Positions 6,132-15,483 are shown, counted from the first letter of the stretch. The stretch: DNA of 19,327 bases from Gammaproteobacteria bacterium (GCA_003694425.1 RFJX01000130.1:1-19327); one strand, 5' to 3'. A program made the numbers and translations. Notes: generated by a model from the letters alone, not told the origin.

Positions 6132-7160
6132 CTATCCGGCCTGTGGCAGCTCCCTCTGCAGCCGTTCCACCACCACCTGGGTGAAACCGCTGCAGGAGAG
6201 GGTGCCGCCGATGTCGGCCGTGCATTGCCCGTCGCGGATGGCCCCGAGGATCGCCAGGCGCAGGGCGTGGCCCAGCTCGTAGTGGCCGATGTGATCGAGC
6301 AGCATCCCCAGGGCGAAGAGGATGGCGGTCGGATTGCACTTGTCCTGTCCGGCGATGTCGGGAGCGGTGCCGCCTGCCGGGTCGAACATGGCGATGTCCA
6401 CCTCGTCGTCTTCGGAGAAGCTGAAGGTACCGCTGGCGGTGGTGCCGATGGACCCTACCAGGCCACCGGCCATGTCGGAGAGGAAATCGCCATACTCGTT
6501 GAGGACCAGGATCACCTGGAAGTCGTGCGGGTGCAGGATGATCTTGGCCAGCAGGGCGTCGAACAGCTCCCGCTTGTGCGGCACGTCCTGGAACTCCTCG
6601 TGCACCATGTCCACGATCGACTCGAACAGCCCGTCGGTCGCCTTCTGGATGGTGTGCTTGGAGGAGGAGGTCATGGTCAGCCCCTTGTCCCGGGCCAGGC
6701 GGAAGGCGAACTTGGCGGCGTGGCGGCAGGGGTCCCCCTCGACGATGCGGATGGAGATCGCCGAGTCGCGGCCGATGCGCCGGCCCGGGTCGTCGTAGGT
6801 GCCGCCGGTGGCGATGCGCACGATGTAGAGAAAGACGTCCTCCTTGAAGTTGGAGGCGATCCCGGGGATGGAGATCACCGGGCGCAGGATCACGCTGAAG
6901 TTGCACAGCCGCCGCAGGATGGCGTTGGGGCTGATGGTCCTGGTCACCGTCGGGTACTTGATCGCCAGCTTGTTGCGGTTCATCGACTCGTAGGCCTCCT
7001 CGAACAGGTCGCGATCCCGCCGCTCGCGATTCTCCAGCGAGAAGTCGATGGGCTCGAATTCGAATTCCAGCGGCAGCACCTCCACCACCTGGTGCAGCGA
7101 CCGATGCAGCTCGGGTCCGATACCATCGCCCAGCAGCTCGGTGATCCGGATTGCGCTCAT
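6132..7160 (-). CDS. Divergent isocitrate/isopropylmalate dehydrogenase-family protein
   Basis: The 342-residue protein has the full beta-decarboxylating dehydrogenase outline: GDGIGPE (11-17), an Arg set (Arg84, Arg93 in ILRP, Arg115 in VRIATGGTY), and likely catalytic Tyr122. Catalytic Lys168 sits in SSSKHTIQKATDGLF. The metal-binding Asp trio is Asp201, Asp225 and Asp229 in NEYGDFLSD. The NAD-site loop is PAGGTAPDIAG (261-271). In ordinary family members that loop reads HGSAPDIAG; here His is replaced by Gly, and the surrounding sequence is quite unlike E. coli Icd or LeuB. Catalysis looks possible, but substrate and cofactor cannot be assigned between isocitrate, isopropylmalate and related 2-hydroxyacids. 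A ribosome binding site (AGAGGAG) precedes ATG 7160. It lies 82 bases after the FG-GAP gene and may be its operon partner. Confidence 0.8.
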   Translation of the reverse strand: MSAIRITELLGDGIGPELHRSLHQVVEVLPLEFEFEPIDFSLENRERRDRDLFEEAYESMNRNKLAIKYPTVTRTISPNAILRRLCNFSVILRPVISIPGIASNFKEDVFLYIVRIATGGTYDDPGRRIGRDSAISIRIVEGDPCRHAAKFAFRLARDKGLTMTSSSKHTIQKATDGLFESIVDMVHEEFQDVPHKRELFDALLAKIILHPHDFQVILVLNEYGDFLSDMAGGLVGSIGTTASGTFSFSEDDEVDIAMFDPAGGTAPDIAGQDKCNPTAILFALGMLLDHIGHYELGHALRLAILGAIRDGQCTADIGGTLSCSGFTQVVVERLQRELPQAG

Positions 7161-7242
7161 GGGTTCGTCACTCCTCTGTCGTGGCCAAACTTCCGGCGGG
7201 CGGACACCTGCGACACCCGCTCCATCGTGGCGGTCCCGCGGC

Positions 7243-8691
7243 TCAGCGGCACACTCCGCCGGTCAGGCGGCTCCGGACGGTCTGTCCGGGACGCCTGTAG
7301 ACGGGGGGCCGATGCCGCGGCTCCGGCTCACTGATCCGACTATAGTGGTCCAGCAGCGGCGGCGCCAGAGAGCTGCGCATGCCGGAGGGCCAGTCGATGA
7401 CGGCCAGGTCGACCTGGGAAAGCCTGCCGAGCCCCACCCGCAGGCGGTCCCCCAGCAGGGAGGCGCTGGTGAGCTGGACCGCGTTGCGGCCCCCGTCGCG
7501 GCGGACCACCAGCAGCGTCGCCCCCTCCGGCGCGGCGGCCCGCCTGGCCGCCAGGCGCACGCCGAGCCAGTGGGCCCTTCCCGGCTCCTGGTAACGCACC
7601 AGCGGCCGGCCCTCGAGGTTCCGCGCCAGCAGGTCCTCCCAGCCGTCCCCGTCCAGGTCCAGCAGCCGGGCGTGCGAGACCCCCTGCCGCAGCGTCCGGG
7701 GCGGCCCTGCCCGACCGCCACGCAGCGGTATCAGCAACAGCTCGCCCTGGCGCAGGAGCAGCAGGTCGGGGTGACCGTCGTTGTCGGGATCGCCCCACTG
7801 CAGGAGTCGCGACTCGCCCTCCGCCAGACCGGGGAGGGGCAACCCGCGCCGTTCGAAGCGCAAGCGGCCGCGGTTCATCAGCAATGCGCCCGGACAACCC
7901 CCGTGCAGGAGCAGGTCCACCAGTCCGTCGCCATCGGCATCGAGGCTCAGGGCCCGCCGGCAGCCGCCGATCAGGGCCGCGTCCAGATTGAGCCGGGAGA
8001 AGCGGCCCAGCCCGTTGTTGTAGAGGATGGCGACCCCGCCCTGCTGGCCCCGGACCAGGTCCAGGTCCCCGTCCGCATCCAGGTCCAGCAGTTCCACACC
8101 GAGCACGCCGGGCAGCTCCTCTTCCACCATCGTCTCGCTGAAATCCGGAACGCCGCGGAGATCGACCCGCCCCTGATGGAACCAGGTCCGGTCCCTGCCT
8201 TCTTCGAAGGCGAGATAGAGATCGGTCTGTCCGTCACCGTCCAGGTCCCCGGTGGCGACGGCCCGGAGCCCGGGCAACCCGATGCGATCGATCTCCGGCT
8301 GCTCCCGCTCCGGGGCGATGACCAGGTCCAGCAGGTCCCTGCGCAGGATGAGCAGATCGGATCGGCCATCCCCGCCCAGTGTGATCCGGCTCACCGCCCC
8401 GGCGGGGAGCGTTTCCGGGGGCAGCGGGTGGAAGGTCCAGCGCCGTCCTCCATCGGCCGTTGCGATCCAGCCCCTGCCATCAGGGGCGGTGCCAAGAAAG
8501 AGGGTCAGGCGCCCATCCCGCAGGGAGATCGGGGTCATCGGCCCCTGGAGCGGCCGCCCCGGCTCCCATCCCGTCTCCTGCGCCGGGCCGAACCGCAGCG
8601 GGGCGGCCTGGCAGGCCGTCCCCGCCAGTCCCAGCAGGAGCAGCCAGACCCTACTCCACCTGCAGGCGCTTGTATTCCTGATAGAGCTCAT
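7243..8691 (-). CDS. Secreted FG-GAP/VCBS repeat protein with ASPIC/UnbV-like C-terminus
   Basis: From ATG 8691 the product is 482 aa with a Sec signal peptide (hydrophobic VWLLLLGLAG at 15-24, likely cut after CQA at 29). Five calcium-loop motifs of the DxDxDGxxD type follow, at about 149, 203, 251, 301 and 345. They mark the blades of a beta-propeller in the FG-GAP/integrin-like family. The C-terminal part has LGVRLAAR and VDLAVIDWPSG, typical of the ASPIC/UnbV module often found after such repeats. The role is unknown; adhesion, scaffolding or polysaccharide contact in the periplasm or outside is plausible. The gene overlaps the 3' end of dat by 41 bases. Alternative starts at 8724 (behind AAGGGAG) or 8730 would lengthen the overlap and the N-terminus. 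It is an unexpected passenger at the end of a cell-wall operon. Confidence 0.8.
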   Translation of the reverse strand: MSSIRNTSACRWSRVWLLLLGLAGTACQAAPLRFGPAQETGWEPGRPLQGPMTPISLRDGRLTLFLGTAPDGRGWIATADGGRRWTFHPLPPETLPAGAVSRITLGGDGRSDLLILRRDLLDLVIAPEREQPEIDRIGLPGLRAVATGDLDGDGQTDLYLAFEEGRDRTWFHQGRVDLRGVPDFSETMVEEELPGVLGVELLDLDADGDLDLVRGQQGGVAILYNNGLGRFSRLNLDAALIGGCRRALSLDADGDGLVDLLLHGGCPGALLMNRGRLRFERRGLPLPGLAEGESRLLQWGDPDNDGHPDLLLLRQGELLLIPLRGGRAGPPRTLRQGVSHARLLDLDGDGWEDLLARNLEGRPLVRYQEPGRAHWLGVRLAARRAAAPEGATLLVVRRDGGRNAVQLTSASLLGDRLRVGLGRLSQVDLAVIDWPSGMRSSLAPPLLDHYSRISEPEPRHRPPVYRRPGQTVRSRLTGGVCR

Positions 8692-9490
8692 CGGCCCTGC
8701 GGCACGTCGGTCCGGGTCGTCCATCTCCAATCTCCCTTCCGTCCAGCATGGTAACCGCGGTGATCTCCTGGGTGGAGCTGGTCAGCCAGATTTCCCGGGC
8801 ATTCCGCAGCTCCTGCTCGCTCACCGGCCGCTCCTCGGCCTCGATCCCCGCCTTGCGCAACAGTTCCAGCAGCACCTCGCGGGTGATCCCGGGCAGCAGC
8901 CGGGGGCTGACCGGAGGGGTGACCACCACCCCGTCCAGGACCGTGAAGACATTGCTCGCCGCCCCTTCGGTGAGTTCGCCGTCGCGGAGCAGGATCGCCT
9001 CGCCGGCCCCTTCCCCTCGCGCCCGGATCCGCAACAGTACGCTGGCGAGCAGGGCAATCGACTTGATGTCGCAGTGACCCCAGCGGTCATCCGGCAGAGT
9101 CACCGCGCTCACCCTGGCGATCCCGCTGCGGGGTGGCAGCGGATTGCTCATCAGAAGCACCGTGGGCTCGAGCTCCCCTTCCGGCACGTGCTGGCGCGGC
9201 GCCACCCCCCGGGTCACCTGCAGATAGACCCCCTGATCGCCTCCCCCGTTGCGTTCGACCAGTTCATCGATCCGGGCAGTCCATTGGTCGCGGGTGGCCG
9301 GATTGTCGATCCCCACGGCGGCCAGGGAGCGTTCCAGACGCCGCAGATGGCGCTGCAGACGGAAGGGCCGGCCCCCGTAGACGGGGATCACCTCGTAGAC
9401 CCCGTCACCGAAGAGGAAGCCCCGATCGAGGACCGACACCCGGGCCTGCTCCGCGGGCAGGAAACGGTCGTTGAGCCAGACCGTGCTCAT
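8651..9490 (-). CDS. dat: D-amino acid aminotransferase (class IV PLP aminotransferase)
   Basis: The 279-residue enzyme carries the class IV signatures: RGFLFGDGVYEV (23-34, with the conserved Tyr32), PLP Lys143 in CDIKSIALL, and Glu175 in LTEGAASNVF. The segment QVTRGVAPRQHVP contains the Arg99-x-His101 pair that in Bacillus D-alanine aminotransferase binds the substrate carboxylate. This points to a D-amino acid enzyme rather than IlvE or 4-amino-4-deoxychorismate lyase. It interconverts D-Ala, D-Glu and their keto acids in the cytoplasm and could feed peptidoglycan synthesis, fitting its place behind dacA. It starts 36 bases after the dacA stop with only a weak ribosome binding site. Its 3' end is overlapped by the FG-GAP gene. 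Confidence 0.88.
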   Translation of the reverse strand: MSTVWLNDRFLPAEQARVSVLDRGFLFGDGVYEVIPVYGGRPFRLQRHLRRLERSLAAVGIDNPATRDQWTARIDELVERNGGGDQGVYLQVTRGVAPRQHVPEGELEPTVLLMSNPLPPRSGIARVSAVTLPDDRWGHCDIKSIALLASVLLRIRARGEGAGEAILLRDGELTEGAASNVFTVLDGVVVTPPVSPRLLPGITREVLLELLRKAGIEAEERPVSEQELRNAREIWLTSSTQEITAVTMLDGREIGDGRPGPTCRRADELYQEYKRLQVE

Positions 9491-9526
9491 CCGCTCAGCC
9501 TGAGGATACGGGCAGCGGCGGCATGC

Positions 9527-10684
9527 TCAGCGCAACCACAGCCGGACCTGGTCCCTGGCCTTCTTCCACAGCCCGCCCTCTTCCACGGACTTCAGGGCCG
9601 CCAGCGGGTGATCGCCGACCACTTCCTGCTCCACGGCCAGCTTCAGCCGGCCGATGGTCTGTCCCTGCGCCACCGGGGCCAGCAACGGGTCCTGAAGCTC
9701 CACCGTGGCCTTGAGCCGCTGGAAATCTCCCCTGCCCAGGGTGAGCCAGAGCTCCTCCTGCAGGCCGAAGGGAACCTCCTCCTCCACCCCCATCCAGACC
9801 GGTGCCCGGCCGATCTCCTGACCCGCGTCGTAGAGTCGGCGGGTCTCGAAGAAGCGGAAGCCGTAATTGAGCAGGGCCTGGGTGGCCCGCTCCCTGGCCT
9901 TTTCGCTTTCGGTCCCGAACACCACCGAGATCAGGCGCATGCCGTTGCGCTCGGCGGAGGCGGCCAGGCAGTAGCCGGCGCTCGAGGTATGACCGGTCTT
10001 GATGCCGTCCACGCTGGGATCGCGCCACAGCAGGCGGTTGCGGTTGTGCTGGCGGATCCCGTTCCAGGTCATCTCGCGAACGGAAAAGAGGCCGTAGATC
10101 TCCGGGTGGTCCCGGATCAGGGCCGCGGACAGCCGGGCGATGTCGTGGGCGGTGGTGTAGTGCTCCGGGTCCGGCAGACCGGTACTGTTGGCGAAATGGC
10201 TGTTCGTCATCCCGAGCCGCTGCGCCGCCTGGTTCATGAGCGCCGCAAAGGCCTCCTCGGAACCGGCGACATATTCGGCCAGGGCCACGCTGGCGTCGTT
10301 GCCGGACTGGACGATCATCCCCTCGAGCAGGGTCTTCAGGGGGACGGTGTCTCCCACCTCGATGAACATCCGTGATCCTTCCATGCGCCAGGCCTTCTCG
10401 CTCACCGGCACCGGGTCGTCCGGCCTGACATGACCGGCCTTCAGCTCCTCCGCCACCACATAGGCGGTCATCACCTTGGTGATGCTGGCCGGCTCCATCC
10501 TCTCGTCGGCATGCGACCCCGCCAGGACCTTCCCGGTATGGAAATCGGTCAGGACATAGGCCCGGGCATTGATCGGAGGGGGTGGCGGCACGACCGCGAA
10601 GACATCGAGGGCCAGCAGGGCGAGCAGGATGGAACAAAGGAGTCTCAATTTTTCCTCCCGGAGTTGGTTGAACGGGTGAAACAT
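9527..10684 (-). CDS. dacA: D-alanyl-D-alanine carboxypeptidase (PBP5/6 family)
   Basis: This periplasmic serine peptidase removes the terminal D-Ala of peptidoglycan stem peptides. Counting from ATG 10684 (385 aa), the active-site motifs are SITK (67-70), SGN (127-129) and KTG (229-231). A C-terminal beta domain follows, and then a short amphipathic tail (LWKKARDQVRLWLR) for membrane attachment. The signal peptide covers roughly residues 13-30, cut after VFA, and is followed by a run of prolines. ATG 10684 shares one base with the rlpA stop (TGATG) but has no ribosome binding site. An in-frame TTG at 10648 sits directly behind GGGAGGA and would give a cleaner, shorter signal peptide, so it may be the true start. 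Family assignment is firm; the start is not. Confidence 0.93.
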   Translation of the reverse strand: MFHPFNQLREEKLRLLCSILLALLALDVFAVVPPPPPINARAYVLTDFHTGKVLAGSHADERMEPASITKVMTAYVVAEELKAGHVRPDDPVPVSEKAWRMEGSRMFIEVGDTVPLKTLLEGMIVQSGNDASVALAEYVAGSEEAFAALMNQAAQRLGMTNSHFANSTGLPDPEHYTTAHDIARLSAALIRDHPEIYGLFSVREMTWNGIRQHNRNRLLWRDPSVDGIKTGHTSSAGYCLAASAERNGMRLISVVFGTESEKARERATQALLNYGFRFFETRRLYDAGQEIGRAPVWMGVEEEVPFGLQEELWLTLGRGDFQRLKATVELQDPLLAPVAQGQTIGRLKLAVEQEVVGDHPLAALKSVEEGGLWKKARDQVRLWLR

Positions 10685-11511
10685 CAGTTGAAGACGAGGT
10701 GGTGCTCCTCGATCCCCAGCGACTTCAGCGATTCGATCAGCCGGTCGGAGGCCGCCACGCCGGGAAGGGGGCCGAGCAACACCCGGTACAGGGGCCGGCC
10801 CTCCACCCGGGCCTCCCGGATCGACACCGCAACCTGCAGCAACCGGCTCAGGCGCTGTTGCAGACGCTCGGCATTGGTCCGTTCGTGGAAGGCACCGACC
10901 TGCACATGGTACTGCAGCCCGGGATGGGGACGGATGGAGGCCACCTGCGGCCGTGGCCGGCCGGGTTCCAGCGCCCGTACCTCCACCGGCGCGGTACCGG
11001 TATCGATCATGCCGAGCTTGAGCGCCGCGGCGTAGGAGAGGTCGATGATCCGGTTGTCGTGGAAGGGGCCGCGGTCATTGACCCGCACCACGACGCTGCG
11101 GCCGTTGCGCAGATTGGTGACCTGCACATAGGTGGGCAGCGGCAGGGTCTTGTGCGCGGCGGTCATCCGGTACATGTCGTAGGGCTCTCCGCTGGAGGTA
11201 CGCCGCCCGTGGAACTTGGTACCGTACCAGGAGGCGATGCCCCGCTCGACATAGCCCCGGGCATCCTGCATCACGTAATAGCGGTGCCCCAGCACCTCGT
11301 AGGATTCCGGATTGCCATAGCGACTGCGCGGCTCGGCCCTGGGGACCGCGTCGGGAATGCCGGAGACATCCCGTGGTGCCTGTGGCAGGCCGTCCTGCAC
11401 CTCGACCATGCCGCAACCGGGAAGAAGCAGGACCAGCAGGAGGAGTCCCGGCAGGAGGCAGCCACGCCACCGCCTGGCCGGCCCCGTACACCCCCGCGTG
11501 CACGGACTCAT
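10684..11511 (-). CDS. rlpA: RlpA family septal/peptidoglycan lytic transglycosylase lipoprotein
   Basis: The 275-residue outer-membrane lipoprotein has a hydrophobic leader ending in a lipobox LPGC (Cys33). A double-psi beta-barrel domain follows at about 90-175, containing GIASWYGTKFHGRRTSSGE, AAHKTLPLPT and VRVNDRGPF, the motifs of RlpA catalytic domains. A C-terminal SPOR domain (about 197-275, beginning YHVQVGAF) binds denuded glycan strands at division sites. RlpA of Pseudomonas cleaves such naked glycans. The start ATG 11511 overlaps the mltB stop (ATGA) and has GGAAGGA eight bases upstream. It lies between mltB and dacA, the common order in gammaproteobacteria. Confidence 0.93.
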   Translation of the reverse strand: MSPCTRGCTGPARRWRGCLLPGLLLLVLLLPGCGMVEVQDGLPQAPRDVSGIPDAVPRAEPRSRYGNPESYEVLGHRYYVMQDARGYVERGIASWYGTKFHGRRTSSGEPYDMYRMTAAHKTLPLPTYVQVTNLRNGRSVVVRVNDRGPFHDNRIIDLSYAAALKLGMIDTGTAPVEVRALEPGRPRPQVASIRPHPGLQYHVQVGAFHERTNAERLQQRLSRLLQVAVSIREARVEGRPLYRVLLGPLPGVAASDRLIESLKSLGIEEHHLVFN

Positions 11512-12524
11512 CGCCCCAGTCCTTCCCGGATCCGCTCCGCGAGCTGCCAGACCGCCATGGCATAGAGCGGGCTGCGGTTGTACCGGGTGATGACATGGAA
11601 ATTCCGGAAGCCGAACCAGTATTCCAGGTGGTCCGGCTGTTGCAGAGCGATCACCGCCGCCTCGGGATCCCCGGGCACCTCACGGTCTGGCGAGATCCCG
11701 AGCAGGCGCAGGCGGGAAAGGGGGGTGTGGGGCTCCAGACCCCGGTCGAGCACCGCCTGTGGAGGAACCCCCCGGACCGGAACCGCCACCGGCCCTCCCC
11801 GCCGCCAGCCGTGGCGTCCGAGATAGTTGGCGACACTGGCGATGGCATCCCCGGGGTCCTGCCAGATGTCGGCCACACCGTCACCGTCGAAGTCAACCGC
11901 GTAGCTCCGGTAACTGCTGGGCATGAACTGGGGTATGCCCATCGCGCCGGCATAGGAGCCGGTCGGTTGCAGCGGGTCCAGCCCGGCGTCGCGCGTCAGC
12001 AACAGGAACTGCTCCAGCTCCCGGCGGAAGAAACCGCTGCGGGGGGGATAGGCAAAGGCCAGGGTGCTGAGGGCGTCGATCACCCGGTAGCCGCCGGTGT
12101 GGCGGCCGTAGAAGGTCTCCACCCCGATGATGGCGGTGATGACCTCCGGGGGCACGCCCCAGCGCCGCTCCGCCTGTTCCAGCAGGCCGGCGTGACGACG
12201 GGCGAACGCGACCCCCTGCTCCATCCGCGCCGGGGTGAGGAAGATGCGGCGGTATTCGTGCCAGGGCTTGGCCTCGGCCGGGCGCGAGATGGCGTCCAGG
12301 ATACGCTGCTCGATCCGGGCACGGGACAAGACCGCCCGCAACTGACCGGGGGCAAAGCCATGCTCCTGCGCCATCCTGGCGATGAAAGCGTCCACCTCCG
12401 CACCCCTCAAGGCCTCGGCGCGGGAGGGGCCGGGGGACAGCAGCAGGGTGGCGAGCAGGAGCAGCAAGGGAGCCCGGCGGGACCTCCCGGCTGCGTGACG
12501 ATATGCGGGCAGAGGGGCAATCAC
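11508..12524 (-). CDS. mltB: Lytic murein transglycosylase B
   Basis: The product (338 aa) cuts the glycan strand of peptidoglycan, producing 1,6-anhydro ends. The catalytic Glu is Glu136 in [13 protein letters not shown], and the family block [24 protein letters not shown] follows. GTG 12524 is chosen because it overlaps the rodA stop (GTGA) and is followed by a basic-then-hydrophobic signal peptide (about 14-36, ending PSRA). The reading frame stays open far upstream, but that is only the shadow of rodA. Unlike E. coli MltB no lipobox Cys is visible, so this form is probably a soluble periplasmic protein. It is coupled on both sides, to rodA and rlpA. Confidence 0.92.
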   Translation of the reverse strand: MIAPLPAYRHAAGRSRRAPLLLLLATLLLSPGPSRAEALRGAEVDAFIARMAQEHGFAPGQLRAVLSRARIEQRILDAISRPAEAKPWHEYRRIFLTPARMEQGVAFARRHAGLLEQAERRWGVPPEVITAIIGVETFYGRHTGGYRVIDALSTLAFAYPPRSGFFRRELEQFLLLTRDAGLDPLQPTGSYAGAMGIPQFMPSSYRSYAVDFDGDGVADIWQDPGDAIASVANYLGRHGWRRGGPVAVPVRGVPPQAVLDRGLEPHTPLSRLRLLGISPDREVPGDPEAAVIALQQPDHLEYWFGFRNFHVITRYNRSPLYAMAVWQLAERIREGLGR

Positions 12525-13618
12525 ATGGAGACCAGACGGCGGTGGGTGTGAATCGACATCAGGATACCGAAACCGGCCATCATCGTCACCAGTGAGGTCC
12601 CGCCATAGCTGATCAGCGGAAGGGGCACGCCGACCACCGGCAACTGGCCGATGACCATGCCGATATTGACGAAGATGTAGATGAACAGGGTCAGGCTGAG
12701 GCTGCCGGCCAGCAACCGGCCGAAGGTCCCCTGCGCCGCACTGGCGATGTAGAGCCCGCGCAGGATGACGAAGGCGTAGAGCGAGAGCAGCAGCAACACC
12801 CCGAGCAGACCGAACTCCTCGCTGAAGACGGCGAAGATGAAGTCGGTCGAGCCCTCGGGGAGGAACTCCAGATGCGACTGCGTGCCGTTGAGCCAACCCT
12901 TGCCGTAGAGCCCCCCGGAGCCGACGGCGATCTGGGACTGGATGATGTGATAACCGGAGCCCAGCGGGTCCCGCTGGGGGTCCAGCAGGGTCAGCACCCG
13001 CTGGCGCTGATAGTCGCGCATCAGGTACCACAGCAGGGGCAGCGAACCCAGTCCGGCGAGCCCCAGCAGTCCGATGAACCGCCAGCTGAGTCCCGCGAGG
13101 AACATGACGAAGAATCCGGCGGCGCCGATCAGCAGGGCGGTCCCGAGGTCCGGCTGCTTGGCGATCAGCAGGCAGGGAACGAGGATGACAACCCCCGCGA
13201 TGGCGACCCGGCGCCCGTTCGGCGGCAGCGGCCGGTCGTGATAGTACCAGGCCACCACCATCGGGACCGCCAGCTTCATGAGCTCCGAGGGCTGGAAGCG
13301 GAACAGCCCCAGATCGAGCCAGCGCTGCGCCCCCTTGCCGGTATGGCCTATCAGCAGCACTGCCAGCAGCATGACCAGGCCGGCCAGGTAGAGCCAGGGT
13401 GCCCAGTCCGCCATCCGGTGGGGAGGGACCTGGGCCACCGCAATCATCACCGCCAGCCCCATCCCCATGCGCACCGCCTGCCGGATCACCGTTCCGGTGT
13501 CCTGGCCGCTGGCACTGTAGAGCACCAGCAGGCCGAGTCCGCACAGGAGCAGCACCACGGTCAGGAGCGGGCCGTCGATATGGATCCTGCCCAGCGCGCT
13601 GAGCTGGCGCTGTCTCAT
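12521..13618 (-). CDS. rodA: Rod-shape peptidoglycan glycosyltransferase RodA
   Basis: This 365-residue SEDS-family membrane protein has about ten transmembrane segments. Family landmarks are [13 protein letters not shown] (about residues 108-120), [34 protein letters not shown] and [14 protein letters not shown] near the end. It polymerises lipid II into glycan strands during elongation, together with PBP2 encoded just upstream. The start ATG 13618 overlaps the mrdA stop as ATGA, and its stop overlaps the mltB start. It looks complete. Confidence 0.96.
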   Translation of the reverse strand: MRQRQLSALGRIHIDGPLLTVVLLLCGLGLLVLYSASGQDTGTVIRQAVRMGMGLAVMIAVAQVPPHRMADWAPWLYLAGLVMLLAVLLIGHTGKGAQRWLDLGLFRFQPSELMKLAVPMVVAWYYHDRPLPPNGRRVAIAGVVILVPCLLIAKQPDLGTALLIGAAGFFVMFLAGLSWRFIGLLGLAGLGSLPLLWYLMRDYQRQRVLTLLDPQRDPLGSGYHIIQSQIAVGSGGLYGKGWLNGTQSHLEFLPEGSTDFIFAVFSEEFGLLGVLLLLSLYAFVILRGLYIASAAQGTFGRLLAGSLSLTLFIYIFVNIGMVIGQLPVVGVPLPLISYGGTSLVTMMAGFGILMSIHTHRRLVSM

Positions 13619-15483
13619 TCTCCTGCCTCCTCTGTCCGGGCCAGATAGTAGTCGAGCAGGCGCCGGGCGATCGGCGCAGCGGTGGCGCTGCCGCTGCCGC
13701 CGTTCTCCACGATGATGGCCAGCGCGATGCGGGGGTGTTCCAGCGGGGCGAAGGCGATGAACAGGGCATGGTCCCGAAGTCGCTCCGCGACCTCTTCCGG
13801 GTCGACCTTCTCCGCCTCTTCCTGTGGCAGGCCGTAGACCTGGGCGGTGCCGGTCTTGCCGGCCCAGGCATAGGCCGTCCCGGCACCACTGCGCCGGGCG
13901 GTACCGCGCCGCCCCTGCACCACCTCATGCATGGCTTTGGTCACCACCTTCCAGTGGCTCTCCCGGGCTTTGGGGTGGCGCTCTGCAGGTACCGGAGGGG
14001 TGTCCTCTGGGGAGGAACCGTCAGGCGCGGCGGCCCTGGCGAGCACCCGGGGCAGGGCGGCATGGCCCCGGGCCGCAAGCTGGGCCGTGGCGAAGGCGAG
14101 CTGCAGCGGGGTGGTCAGGAGGTAGCCCTGGCCTATCCCGGCAATGAGGGTCTCCCCCGGATACCAGGGCTGGTTGCGGACCCGCCTCTTCCAGGCGCGG
14201 GAGGGCACCAGGCCACCGCTCTCCCCCGGGAGGTCGATCCCGGTCGGGCTGCCCAGGCCGAAGTCCCGCAGGGCCTGCTCCAGCCGGTCGATGCCCAGGT
14301 CTTGCGCCAGCTCGTAGAAATAGACATCGCACGATTCGACGATGGCGCTCGTCAGGTCGACATGACCATGGCCGGTCTTCTTCCAGCAGCGATAGCGGCG
14401 GCTGTGGCCGGGGAGGGTGAACCAGCCGGGGCACCAGCTGCGATCCTGAGGCCGTCGTACCCCCAGGCTCAGGGCGGCCAGTCCGAGCAGGGGCTTGATG
14501 GTGGAGCCGGGCGGATACTGGCCGTTGAGGGCACGGTTGAACAGCGGCCGGTCGGGTGAATCCCGCAGCAGGTGATAACTGCGGCGGTCGATCCCGCGGG
14601 CGAAGAGATTGGGGTCGAAGCCCGGTGCGCTGACCATGGCCAGTACCTCCCCGCTCTCCGGTTCGAGGGCGACGATGGCGCCGCGACGACCGGCCAGCGC
14701 CCCGAACGCCTCCCTCTGGAGTCCGGCATCGATGGTCAGATGGAGATTGTAGCCCGCCCGCGGCGGGGTCCGGCTGACCACCCGCAGGGTCCTGCCCTGG
14801 GCATTGATCTCGACCTGCTGATAGCCGACCTGCCCGTGCAGCAGGGCTTCGTACCGCCGCTCCACCCCGGTCTTGCCGATCTGCCGGGTGGCGGCATAGG
14901 CGCCCGGGTCCAGTTCCCGCAGCTCCCGCTCATTGATGCGCCCCACGTAGCCGAGCAGGTGGGAAAAGGGGGCGCCTGCCGGATAGTGACGGGCAAGCCG
15001 GGGTACGACCTCGACCCCGTGGAACTGATAGCGATTCACGGCAAAGCGGGCCACTTCCTCCGGGGTGAGGTTCTCGCGCAGCACCACCTGCTGGAAGCGG
15101 CGCTTGCGTCCCAGGTCGCTGCGGAAATCCTCGAGGTCCTGTGGCGTGATCCGGATCAGGCCGGCGAGCCGTTCCAGGGTCTGTTCCATGTCGGGCACCG
15201 CCTCGGGGGTGATCTCCAGCACATAGGTGGGCCAGTTCTCGGCCAGCAACTCCCCGTCCCGGCTGTAGATGAGTCCGCGGGGGGGCGCGAGCGGCTCGAT
15301 CCGCAGGCGATTCTCCTCGCTGAGGGTGGAGTAGTGCTGGTGGCTGATGATCTGGAGATAGACCAGCCGTGCCAGCAGGATGCCGATCAGCAGCACGACG
15401 GCGGCCAGCGCCTGCAGCACCCGCCGGCGGAAGACCTGCGCCTCACGGCGCACGTCCTTGAGCATGAGATGGGAGGAAATCAC
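13615..15483 (-). CDS. mrdA: Penicillin-binding protein 2 (elongation transpeptidase)
   Basis: The 622-residue class B PBP has one membrane anchor (about 22-46), a pedestal domain, and a transpeptidase domain. Its motifs are STIK (327-330, nucleophile Ser327), SCD (384-386) and KTG (543-545). The stretch [31 protein letters not shown] closely follows the E. coli PBP2 pattern. It crosslinks new wall made by RodA during lateral growth. The assigned start is GTG 15483, 37 bases after mreD; an ATG at 15465, six codons later, gives the more usual N-terminus ([15 protein letters not shown]). Neither has a strong ribosome binding site. It is coupled to rodA downstream. Confidence 0.95.
   Translation of the reverse strand: MISSHLMLKDVRREAQVFRRRVLQALAAVVLLIGILLARLVYLQIISHQHYSTLSEENRLRIEPLAPPRGLIYSRDGELLAENWPTYVLEITPEAVPDMEQTLERLAGLIRITPQDLEDFRSDLGRKRRFQQVVLRENLTPEEVARFAVNRYQFHGVEVVPRLARHYPAGAPFSHLLGYVGRINERELRELDPGAYAATRQIGKTGVERRYEALLHGQVGYQQVEINAQGRTLRVVSRTPPRAGYNLHLTIDAGLQREAFGALAGRRGAIVALEPESGEVLAMVSAPGFDPNLFARGIDRRSYHLLRDSPDRPLFNRALNGQYPPGSTIKPLLGLAALSLGVRRPQDRSWCPGWFTLPGHSRRYRCWKKTGHGHVDLTSAIVESCDVYFYELAQDLGIDRLEQALRDFGLGSPTGIDLPGESGGLVPSRAWKRRVRNQPWYPGETLIAGIGQGYLLTTPLQLAFATAQLAARGHAALPRVLARAAAPDGSSPEDTPPVPAERHPKARESHWKVVTKAMHEVVQGRRGTARRSGAGTAYAWAGKTGTAQVYGLPQEEAEKVDPEEVAERLRDHALFIAFAPLEHPRIALAIIVENGGSGSATAAPIARRLLDYYLARTEEAGE

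Noticed and set aside
8638-8691. The FG-GAP protein as a lipoprotein
   Set aside because: The sequence before the Cys is GLAGTAC, lacking Leu or similar at the -3 position; cleavage after CQA by ordinary signal peptidase fits better.
7048-8754. A 568-residue plus-strand open frame antisense to the FG-GAP gene
   Set aside because: The minus-strand frame shows five DxDxDG loops and a signal peptide; the plus-strand frame is Gln/Pro-rich shadow sequence.
8252-10375. A 707-residue plus-strand open frame antisense to dat and dacA
   Set aside because: It mirrors the codon structure of strongly recognisable genes on the other strand and has the low-complexity Gln/Pro/Gly/Arg-rich look of GC-rich shadow frames; no family motif or ribosome site was seen.
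11508-13928. An 806-residue open frame on the minus strand that could suggest a giant MltB fusion
   Set aside because: The upstream part is rodA and mrdA read in the wrong frame; real MltB homology and a signal peptide begin at GTG 12524, which overlaps the rodA stop.
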